Part shown: in pieces, positions 1-5,418 of the stretch
How the letters are laid out: each line of letters opens with the position of its first letter
Numbering within the stretch: position 1 is the stretch's first letter
NCBI GenBank assembly: GCA_023417975.1
Contig: JAEZDX010000554.1
Span: 1-5,656 of the forward strand
From: Bacillota bacterium
Lineage (GTDB): Bacteria; Bacillota; Clostridia; Clostridiales; Clostridiaceae
Direction of reading: 5' to 3'
DNA: 5,656 bases
The notes under the pieces: model-generated
Databases searched by the model: none
What the model was told of the DNA's origin: nothing
Seen by the model: only the letters and a program-made list of their open reading frames with translations
Made by a program: the position numbers and the translations under genes

Positions 1-8
1 ATCTAGGA

Positions 9-35
9 CAAACTATGCAGAAAGGAGATAGTTTG
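9..35. repeat. Perfect 8-bp inverted repeat (hairpin) at the left edge
   Basis: CAAACTAT (9-16) is matched perfectly by ATAGTTTG (28-35) around an 11-base loop. A short T run follows at 46-50, ten bases after the stem, so this could be a weak terminator of a gene lying left of the window. The loop contains AAAGGAG, a perfect Shine-Dalgarno core, but the only start-like codon at a suitable distance (TTG at 33) meets a stop after three codons. The role is therefore unresolved. Confidence 0.4.
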
Positions 36-88
36 CTGATATAGTTTTTCAAGGTAGCAAGAATTTCTAAATGAGCAAATTTGAATGC

Positions 89-117
89 TTTCCATTATAT
101 TGAAATTTAAATATAAT
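89..117 (+). promoter_or_regulatory. Candidate sigma-A promoter of the potassium permease gene
   Basis: A perfect -10 hexamer TATAAT lies at 112-117. It is preceded, with a 17-bp spacer, by TTTCCA (89-94), which matches the TTGACA consensus at four of six positions. Transcription would start near 124 and leave a leader of only about 40 bases before the gene at 166. That is too short to hold a folded riboswitch. The call rests on sequence match alone. Confidence 0.45.
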
Positions 118-165
118 CATTAACATGATAAGTAGTGATTTAAAAATAAATGGTAGGGTGATTAT

Positions 166-2016
166 ATGCTCAATAAAATTAAAAGATTTCTTATAGGCCG
201 TCCACTAAAAAATGAGGATATTCATGGACAGAAGTATGGTGTTTTATGGGGGCTTCCTATATTGGCCAGCGATGCTGTTTCTTCCGTTGCGTATGCCAGT
301 GAAGAAATACTGCTTGTATTAGTGCCCGCCATAGGATTAATGTCATATAAATATCTGTCCTTTATATCAACAGCTATCATTCTTCTTTTGGTAGTTCTTA
401 CTTTCTCCTATAGACAAACAATTCAAAGCTATCCCAGCGGTGGTGGTTCATATATCGTTGCCTCCGATAATTTGGGAAAGCTTGCCGGAGTTACTGCAGG
501 TGCAGCATTAGCAGTTGATTATATATTAACTGTGGCAGTGAGTATATCTTCAGGAACAGCTGCTATCACATCAGCAATACCCGGATTGTATGACTTTAGA
601 GTAATTATTTGTCTTGTTATATTGTTTTTTATAATGCTTGGAAACCTCAGAGGAATTAAGGAGGCTTCGAGGATGTTCAGTATACCGGCTTATGCTTTCG
701 TATTTGCAATACTTTCTATGCTGGTTGCCGGATTAATTAAGATTAAGACAGGCTATCATCCTACAGAGCCTGCTATAAGTTCTGGGTCCGTTGATAATTT
801 AAGTGTGATTTTGATATTAAGTGCTTTTTCAAATGGCTGTGCAGCTTTAACAGGGGTTGAAGCTGTTAGCAATGCCATTCCAAACTTTAAAGAACCAGCA
901 GTAAAACATGCAAAGCATGTACTGGTATTATTGTCATTTTTTGTGCTGATAATGTTTGGAGGAACGTCGTTATTGGCAAATTTATATCATGTAGTCCCGC
1001 AGCACGACAAAACTGTTTTGTCACAGATTGCCTCTGAAATTTTCGGTAATGGTATCATGTATTATTATACACAGATTGCAACAACAGTTATCTTGGCAAT
1101 GGCCGCCAACACCGCCTTTTCAGACTTTCCGCTGCTTATCTCAATCATGGCACGAGACGGCTTTGCTCCAAGGCAATTAAGCATGAGAGGAGACAGGCTC
1201 AGTTACTCAAATGGAATAATAGTTCTTTCATTAGTTGCAGCATTTTTAATTATTGTTTTTAAAGGTAACACCAGTGCATTAATACCATTGTATGCAATTG
1301 GAGTTTTTGTTTCCTTTACGCTTTCACAATCCGGTATGTTTGTAAGATGGTTCAGAGTCAAGGGCAAACATTGGCATTATAAGGCTTTTGTTAATGGATT
1401 GGGAGCATTTGTTACAGCCGTTGTTGTTATCATAATAGCCGTGACAAAGTTTAAACACGGTGCGTGGATTGTTATTATAGTAATTCCAACTCTGATTGTA
1501 TTAATGCTTAAGATAAAGAGTCACTATGTATCCATTTCCAAACAATTGAGAGTGGAACCGGAAGAATTATCGAAAACGGATATATTCCATAATAGTTACA
1601 AAACGAGAGTAATAGTGCCTATTGAAAGTCTGAATAGAGCCAGTATTAGGGCATTAAGATTTGCAAAAAATATATCCGATGATATTACTGCCTTTACTGT
1701 TTGCATAGATGAAGCGTATGCAGAAAAGATTAAAGAAAAATATTCATTAATGAATACGGATATTCCCTTGGTTGTGAAATATTCTCCATATAGAAAGGTA
1801 GTGGAACCGCTATTAGAGTTTATTCAATCCGCCGAATATGACTGCAAGAAGGGAGATATCGTAGCTGTAATATTACCTCAGTTTGCAGTGAAAAAATGGT
1901 GGCACAATCTGCTGCATAATCATTCACGAATGTTTATTGAAAGGGAACTTATGAAACACAAGCATATCGTTGTGGCTACCATGCCTTTGCAATTAAATGA
2001 TGATGATATAGTTTAA
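166..2016 (+). CDS. kimA: KimA-type potassium importer (APC superfamily permease, YdaO/KimA family)
   Basis: This is an inner-membrane potassium uptake protein, probably proton-coupled as in Bacillus subtilis KimA, and its 616 residues are close to the roughly 607 of that protein. About twelve hydrophobic segments span residues 25-450. The N-terminal motif LASDAVSSVAYASEE contains D36 and Y43. D118/Y119, S126, T229 (in ALTGVEAVSN) and Y376 fall at the positions of the substrate-binding residues I recall from KimA structural work (D36, Y43, D117/Y118, S125, T230, Y377), which supports potassium rather than amino acid transport. Residues 475-610 form a soluble domain of universal stress protein type, the part that binds cyclic di-AMP in KimA. 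The ATG start is supported by AGGGTG at 155-160, five bases upstream. The gene stands alone and converges on a short kdpD gene, a second potassium-related function. Automated annotation may call it only 'APC family permease'. The family is certain; potassium specificity is well supported but inferred. Confidence 0.9.
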   Translation: MLNKIKRFLIGRPLKNEDIHGQKYGVLWGLPILASDAVSSVAYASEEILLVLVPAIGLMSYKYLSFISTAIILLLVVLTFSYRQTIQSYPSGGGSYIVASDNLGKLAGVTAGAALAVDYILTVAVSISSGTAAITSAIPGLYDFRVIICLVILFFIMLGNLRGIKEASRMFSIPAYAFVFAILSMLVAGLIKIKTGYHPTEPAISSGSVDNLSVILILSAFSNGCAALTGVEAVSNAIPNFKEPAVKHAKHVLVLLSFFVLIMFGGTSLLANLYHVVPQHDKTVLSQIASEIFGNGIMYYYTQIATTVILAMAANTAFSDFPLLISIMARDGFAPRQLSMRGDRLSYSNGIIVLSLVAAFLIIVFKGNTSALIPLYAIGVFVSFTLSQSGMFVRWFRVKGKHWHYKAFVNGLGAFVTAVVVIIIAVTKFKHGAWIVIIVIPTLIVLMLKIKSHYVSISKQLRVEPEELSKTDIFHNSYKTRVIVPIESLNRASIRALRFAKNISDDITAFTVCIDEAYAEKIKEKYSLMNTDIPLVVKYSPYRKVVEPLLEFIQSAEYDCKKGDIVAVILPQFAVKKWWHNLLHNHSRMFIERELMKHKHIVVATMPLQLNDDDIV

Positions 2017-2040
2017 TGAGGACGGTTTATTCAATTATAT

Positions 2041-2090
2041 AAAAAGGATGCTTCTGACGTAGTTTGATTTCAGGAGCACCCTTTCTTTTT
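2041..2090. terminator. Bidirectional intrinsic terminator between kimA and kdpD
   Basis: A 15-bp stem pairs 2043-2057 with 2070-2084 around a 12-base loop, with one A-C mismatch and one G-T wobble pair. T residues follow on the plus strand (2082-2090, interrupted by one C). On the minus strand the A run at 2041-2045 becomes a T run. It therefore fits termination of both convergent genes. Its plus-strand T tract overlaps the kdpD stop codon (2089-2091). Confidence 0.85.
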
Positions 2091-3243
2091 AATATTCATT
2101 TGGTATAACGTGAACTTCTATATCTTTTGTTTTTTTAAGCAGTTTATTAACAGTGGAGCCCCGGACGATGGTCTCCAGCTTTGTCCTATTACTATGACCT
2201 ATTACAATCTGAGTTATGTGCCTGGACATAGCAAATTTGGATAATTCTTGTGATACACTCTTCCCTGTAAGTACTATTATTTCCGCACCTAACTGAGCTG
2301 CCAGCTTCTCATGGCTCTCCAGTGATTCTCTATCCTTATCGGTATATTTTGGAGCAAATCTATGTGTGCAATTTACTGAGACAACAAGCCATTCGCACTT
2401 ATATTTCTTTGCAATCTTTGCACCGCGGCGGATTAACTTTTTGGCAGTAGGACTTGGGCTAATGCATACCATTACTCTTTCAACAGTATACCAATTTTCC
2501 TTAATGCCATGTTCCTTCATGTATTCCTCCAGTTCTTCATCGACCTCTTCCGCAGTGTGTCTCAAAGCAAGCTCTCTCAGAGCATTAAGATTTCCTCTTC
2601 TGAAAAAGTTCTTAAGAGCTCTGTCTATATTATCTTCCTTATAAACTCTGCCGGCCTTAAGGCGGTTTTGGAGAGCGGTAGGAGTGAGGTCTACAACTAC
2701 AACTTCATCTGCATTTTCTACTATTCTGTCAGGAAGCGTTTCATTGATTTTTATACCTGTAATTTGCTTTATAATATCATTAAGGCTTTCCAAATGTTGT
2801 ATGTTTAACGTTGAAATAACATCAATACCATGATTTAAGATCTCATCCGAATCTTCATATCGCTTCTTATACTTTGAGCCGGGAACATTTGTATGGGCTA
2901 ATTCATCAATAATGACTGCTTCCGGGCGTCGGCGGATAATAGCATCAGTATCCATTTCCTCTAAAGTAACACCATTGTATTCAACAGTCTTTCTCGGTAC
3001 AATTTCCAAATTGCCAATTTGTTCCTCTGTCTCCTTACGACCATGACTTTCAAGATAACCGATAACTATATCTTGATTTCTTCTAAGGCGGCGGTTTGCC
3101 TCGTTCAACATTGTGTAGGTTTTACCTACACCGGGAGCATATCCAATGAATATCTTTAGCTTGCCCCTATGTGAAGCACCAAGTTCTTCATTAACTTTTC
3201 CCAGAGCTTCCTTAGGTGTAATACGCTTAAATCCTTCACTCAT
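2089..3243 (-). CDS. kdpD: Short KdpD: KdpD sensor domain plus universal stress protein domain, no histidine kinase
   Basis: This is a stand-alone version of the cytoplasmic input half of the potassium sensor KdpD: 384 residues against roughly 890 for full-length E. coli KdpD. The KdpD N-terminal domain covers about residues 8-215. It has the Walker A motif GYAPGVGKT (34-42) and the Walker B-like stretch VIIDELAHTNVPG (110-122). A USP domain follows at about 256-382. There are no transmembrane segments, no phosphorylatable histidine box and no kinase ATPase domain, and the reading frame ends cleanly before a terminator, so this is a natural short form rather than a broken gene. Such short forms are known in Clostridia, cyanobacteria and Deinococcus. 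Their output partner is unclear; binding to another kinase or to a potassium transporter is possible. An upstream in-frame ATG at 3252 would add three residues, but AGAGG (3258-3254) lies one base from it and ten from the ATG chosen here. No kdpFABC genes are visible. Confidence 0.88.
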   Translation of the reverse strand: MSEGFKRITPKEALGKVNEELGASHRGKLKIFIGYAPGVGKTYTMLNEANRRLRRNQDIVIGYLESHGRKETEEQIGNLEIVPRKTVEYNGVTLEEMDTDAIIRRRPEAVIIDELAHTNVPGSKYKKRYEDSDEILNHGIDVISTLNIQHLESLNDIIKQITGIKINETLPDRIVENADEVVVVDLTPTALQNRLKAGRVYKEDNIDRALKNFFRRGNLNALRELALRHTAEEVDEELEEYMKEHGIKENWYTVERVMVCISPSPTAKKLIRRGAKIAKKYKCEWLVVSVNCTHRFAPKYTDKDRESLESHEKLAAQLGAEIIVLTGKSVSQELSKFAMSRHITQIVIGHSNRTKLETIVRGSTVNKLLKKTKDIEVHVIPNEY

Positions 3244-3295
3244 AATTACCATTCCTCTATAATACAGCTTATATTTTTAAATTTATATAATTATT

Positions 3296-3323
3296 ATTAT
3301 AACATTAACGTACTGAATTGAAT
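3296..3323 (-). promoter_or_regulatory. Possible sigma-A promoter of the short kdpD gene
   Basis: On the minus strand a perfect TATAAT lies at 3301-3296, about 50 bases before the kdpD start. The best upstream partner is ATTCAA (3323-3318) with a 16-bp spacer, a poor match to TTGACA. The region is so AT-rich that a chance TATAAT is quite possible. The leader between this site and the gene has no visible riboswitch fold. Confidence 0.3.
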
Positions 3324-3359
3324 ATAGACACTGTAAGGGCTGAAACCATATCCACAAGG

Positions 3360-3392
3360 TGCTTCCTGAGTATAGTAATAATGAAGGAAGCA
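3360..3392. repeat. Perfect 8-bp inverted repeat in the kdpD-sigma intergenic region
   Basis: TGCTTCCT (3360-3367) pairs perfectly with AGGAAGCA (3385-3392) across a 17-base AT-rich loop. The ATG of the 34-codon permease-like reading frame (3381) sits in this loop. There is no T run directly after either arm, so it is not a convincing terminator. It could be an operator-like palindrome or an RNA hairpin that hides the start codon. Confidence 0.35.
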
Positions 3393-3485
3393 TATACTTG
3401 GTCAAAGCTGGCATGGAAGAACATCGGGAAGAAGAAGCGAAATAAAATCATAATAGTAATTTATCTAAACAATATTCAAAAATAG
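3381..3485 (+). pseudogene. Possible remnant: N-terminal start of an FtsX-type ABC transporter permease
   Basis: A 34-codon reading frame starts at ATG 3381 and ends at TAG 3483. Its peptide contains the run WSKLAWKNIGKKKRNKIII, which resembles the cytoplasmic start of MacB/FtsX-type permeases: an LAWKNI-like element, a basic patch, then the first residues of a membrane helix. The similarity fades after about residue 28 and the frame stops where several hundred more residues would be expected. No clear ribosome binding site precedes the ATG. The likeliest reading is the leftover 5' end of a lost gene, standing on a site that deletion has shortened. A chance frame in AT-rich DNA, or a small membrane-associated peptide gene, cannot be excluded. 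Confidence 0.35.
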
Positions 3486-3672
3486 ATTATTTGCTAGATG
3501 ATCTTAAATAGTATAATTATAGTGTAATCTACAAATATGATTTTGAAAGATAGTGGACATACTATGCTGATGGTAGAAATAATTATTTGTGAATAATGCT
3601 TTTGTCATTATTGATGGTTTATTATTGGCGATCTTATGAAAAGTTATGTATTAAATAAAGGATAAGTGATTA
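3486..3672. other. Intergenic stretch without an intact gene
   Basis: No open frame of useful length or RNA gene is seen here. In the frame that includes 3530-3532, the plus strand reads as plausible protein code interrupted by three stop codons (3509, 3551, 3590), compatible with gene decay. A 7-bp inverted repeat, AATAATG (3592-3598) and CATTATT (3606-3612), has a 7-base loop but only one G-C pair. AT content is very high throughout. Confidence 0.4.
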
Positions 3673-3690
3673 ATGCACATTGAATTCATC

Positions 3691-3726
3691 AAAATTCCCT
3701 CGGGCTTATAAGTTTGTGGGAATTTT
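3691..3726 (+). terminator. Terminator- or attenuator-like hairpin upstream of the sigma operon
   Basis: AAAATTCCC (3691-3699) pairs perfectly with GGGAATTTT (3718-3726) across an 18-base loop. The right arm ends in four T residues and is followed by a T-rich stretch (CATTTATG). The shape fits an intrinsic terminator and may work in both directions, since the left arm begins with AAAA. No intact gene lies just upstream for it to serve. It either finishes a decayed transcription unit or acts as a conditional terminator in the leader of the sigma gene 79 bases downstream. Confidence 0.55.
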
Positions 3727-3804
3727 CATTTATGATATGGTTTTAAAACAAGAGGTGTCACAAAGTAAGGAGTAAAGTGTTATTTATACGAAAGGGGGCC
3801 GAGG

Positions 3805-4302
3805 ATGGAACAAGATGAATGGAAGAAAATATATCAGCTATATTTCAAACCGCTATACTTGTACGCGTTATCGTTGACACATAACGTACAGGATGCTGAA
3901 GACCTCCTGCAGGAAACCTTTGTAAAGGCTTTTTTAAGTTATAAAAGCACCGGAAGTATAAAAACCTGGCTTATTATTGTTTTAAAGCATGAATTTCTTA
4001 ATGTATGCAGAAAACGAAAAAGAGAAGTGTTAAATGGAGATACAGCTTATGATGAACAAAATATGCTGTCACCTCCGGATATAATTATATCGGATATATT
4101 AAAAAAGGAAGAAAAGCTTAGGTTATTTAATTCAATTCAGAAATTGCCCGGTATTCAGAAAGATATTCTCATTGAAAGTATATATTTTGAACTTACAGAT
4201 GCTGAAATGGCATTTACACACGGAATTACTCAGGCTTATGTCAGAAAGCTTAGATCAAGGGCAAAAATGAAACTTATTGATATATTAAAGGAGGATGAAT
4301 GA
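3805..4302 (+). CDS. ECF-family (extracytoplasmic function) RNA polymerase sigma factor
   Basis: This cytoplasmic alternative sigma factor directs RNA polymerase to a small set of promoters, usually including its own. At 165 residues it has the normal ECF length. Region 2 covers about residues 8-72 and contains DAEDLLQETFVKAF (30-43), the core polymerase and -10 recognition segment, followed by TWLIIVLKHEFLNVCRKRKR. Region 4 covers about 105-160, with LPGIQKDIL leading into a helix-turn-helix (TDAEMAFTHGITQAYVRKLRSRAKMKL) for -35 recognition. Region 4 is somewhat atypical: the usual 'GLSYEEIA' element reads ELTDAEMA. The start is fixed by AAAGGGGG (3791-3798), six bases before the ATG. It overlaps the downstream membrane protein gene by four bases, the usual sigma/anti-sigma operon layout. 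Sigma_reg-type partners suggest an envelope or antimicrobial stress role, but the actual signal and regulon are not visible here. Confidence 0.92.
   Translation: MEQDEWKKIYQLYFKPLYLYALSLTHNVQDAEDLLQETFVKAFLSYKSTGSIKTWLIIVLKHEFLNVCRKRKREVLNGDTAYDEQNMLSPPDIIISDILKKEEKLRLFNSIQKLPGIQKDILIESIYFELTDAEMAFTHGITQAYVRKLRSRAKMKLIDILKEDE
4287..4294 (+). promoter_or_regulatory. Strong ribosome binding site for the anti-sigma gene inside the sigma gene
   Basis: AAAGGAGG lies within the last codons of the sigma gene. It is four bases from the ATG at 4299 and seven from the ATG at 4302. The second spacing is closer to ideal, so translation may begin at 4302 and give 329 rather than 330 residues. Either start keeps the two genes translationally coupled. 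Confidence 0.7.
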
Positions 4303-5291
4303 TGAAAGACAATGACAATATGACTGAAGAAGATTTGGATAAGGAGCTGCAGACTTTGATGGATGAGCTGCCGGAAAATAGGGATATGGCAGCTGATATT
4401 GAGAAAATTATCAATAAGAAGATAAGAAAAATAGTATTTCGTACAACGTTTGCTATTCTAGGTGTCCTCGCTGCAATATTTCTGATGATCAGCCCATTAA
4501 TGAATATGTCTTATACAAATCCTGAAAAGCTTAATAAAGAACCGGAACAAAAGGTGTTTTCCAGTCTTAGGGCATATTTTGAGGTTATGTATCCATATAA
4601 TGAGGTGGCTAGTCTTCAAATAGAAAGTAAAGGGTTCTCTAAGTATATGCTGGATATGCAGGTAATAGATCATACAGGACCTGTCAGGATAGGCAGGCCA
4701 AATGTGAAAGTTGAGATGTTCATGGGAAATTGTAAGGTAATAGAAGATATAAATAATATGGTTATGAAGTTAGCAAATAGATTTGATATGGAAGACTCAT
4801 TGAAGGTAAAGCAAGAAATGGAAAAACTGCCGGAATCAGCTGTTATATATCTTTCCATTGGAGAAGTTAGTTCAAGGCCTGTAGCGGATATTCGCAAGGG
4901 AGATATAACCTTGGAATGGTTTCAAGTAAATCAGCCTGATTCAGGATTTCAGGGCGGAATCAGCATGAAATTAAATTGTATTTATAAGGATACTGATGAC
5001 CGAACAGGCATGACGGAAGAAGAACTGAAAAAAGTATATATTTCTAATCTTAAAGAATTAATAAATACTGAGTATATATGGAAGGATTTTGGATTAAGTA
5101 GTGACGGCAGGATGTTTAATTATCCTAAGGAGACTCTTCAAAACTGTTTGAAGGATGCAGAGAAAATTTCTGTGCTTACTACAAAAAAATACTGTATTTC
5201 AGGATCTAAGGACCAGATTCTTAACTATTTAAAAAATACTGATGTTAAATCTATTTACGTTGATAAAATCCGGTTAAGCAGTCTTAATTAA
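4299..5291 (+). CDS. Membrane-anchored anti-sigma factor of the sigma factor regulator (Sigma_reg_N / Sigma_reg_C) type
   Basis: This is the probable inhibitor of the ECF sigma factor encoded just upstream. The 330 residues divide into an acidic cytoplasmic tail (about 1-41), which would hold the sigma factor, a basic stop (NKKIRK), one transmembrane helix (about 48-70) and a long extracytoplasmic part (71-330). The tail lacks the HxxxCxxC zinc motif of ZAS-type anti-sigma factors. The layout and the C-terminal ending (KSIYVDKIRL) fit the sigma factor regulator families, in which the outer domain probably senses an envelope signal. Cysteines at 145, 227, 283 and 299 lie outside the membrane; disulfide bonding is possible but unproven. 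The gene overlaps the sigma gene (ATGA). The site used for signal-dependent release, such as regulated proteolysis, cannot be identified from sequence. Confidence in the pairing is high from context; the family name comes from recognising the pattern, not from a search. Confidence 0.82.
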   Translation: MMKDNDNMTEEDLDKELQTLMDELPENRDMAADIEKIINKKIRKIVFRTTFAILGVLAAIFLMISPLMNMSYTNPEKLNKEPEQKVFSSLRAYFEVMYPYNEVASLQIESKGFSKYMLDMQVIDHTGPVRIGRPNVKVEMFMGNCKVIEDINNMVMKLANRFDMEDSLKVKQEMEKLPESAVIYLSIGEVSSRPVADIRKGDITLEWFQVNQPDSGFQGGISMKLNCIYKDTDDRTGMTEEELKKVYISNLKELINTEYIWKDFGLSSDGRMFNYPKETLQNCLKDAEKISVLTTKKYCISGSKDQILNYLKNTDVKSIYVDKIRLSSLN

Positions 5292-5356
5292 ATGTATGGA
5301 ATTAAATCCTTTATATTCAATTTAATAATGATATCCGTTTAGGCCTTATCAGAGCA

Positions 5357-5387
5357 TTGACTTTGACGTTAGGTCAAGTGATATAAT
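5357..5387 (+). promoter_or_regulatory. MerR-type promoter with 19-bp spacer and inverted-repeat operator
   Basis: The -35 element TTGACT (5357-5362) and a perfect -10 TATAAT (5382-5387) are separated by 19 bp. This over-long spacing is the hallmark of promoters that MerR-family regulators activate by twisting the DNA. Inside the spacer lies TTGAC (5363-5367), five bases, then GTCAA (5373-5377), an inverted repeat placed where MerR operators sit. It lies directly before the merR-like gene at 5419, so autoregulation is expected, probably with co-transcribed genes beyond the window. Confidence 0.8.
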
Positions 5388-5418
5388 AAAAATCAAGAAA
5401 AAACGGAGGATATTGGAT

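Noticed and set aside
2017..2088. A broken histidine kinase half following the short KdpD
   Set aside because: The kdpD frame ends at a terminator and the sequence beyond it is the 3' end of the permease gene, so no kinase domain is present in any frame.
2366..2808. Plus-strand open frames at 2366-2644 and 2509-2808
   Set aside because: They lie wholly inside the strongly supported kdpD gene on the other strand, have low-complexity serine- and leucine-rich products and lack ribosome binding sites.
3341..3366. TGAAAC at 3341-3346 as an ECF -35 element
   Set aside because: There is no CGTC-like -10 at 15-18 bp downstream and the site is more than 450 bp from the sigma gene.
3592..3612. AATAATG / CATTATT repeat as a terminator or regulatory hairpin
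   Set aside because: It has only one G-C pair and no adjacent gene it could serve. Such repeats are expected by chance in this AT-rich stretch.
4670..4897. Minus-strand 75-codon open frame
   Set aside because: It is an antisense shadow within the anti-sigma gene and has no recognisable domain or ribosome binding site.
5301..5326. Inverted repeat ATTAAAT / ATTTAAT as terminator of the sigma operon
   Set aside because: The stem is seven A-T pairs only, with no T run after it, so it would be too weak. No convincing terminator was found between the anti-sigma gene and the MerR promoter.
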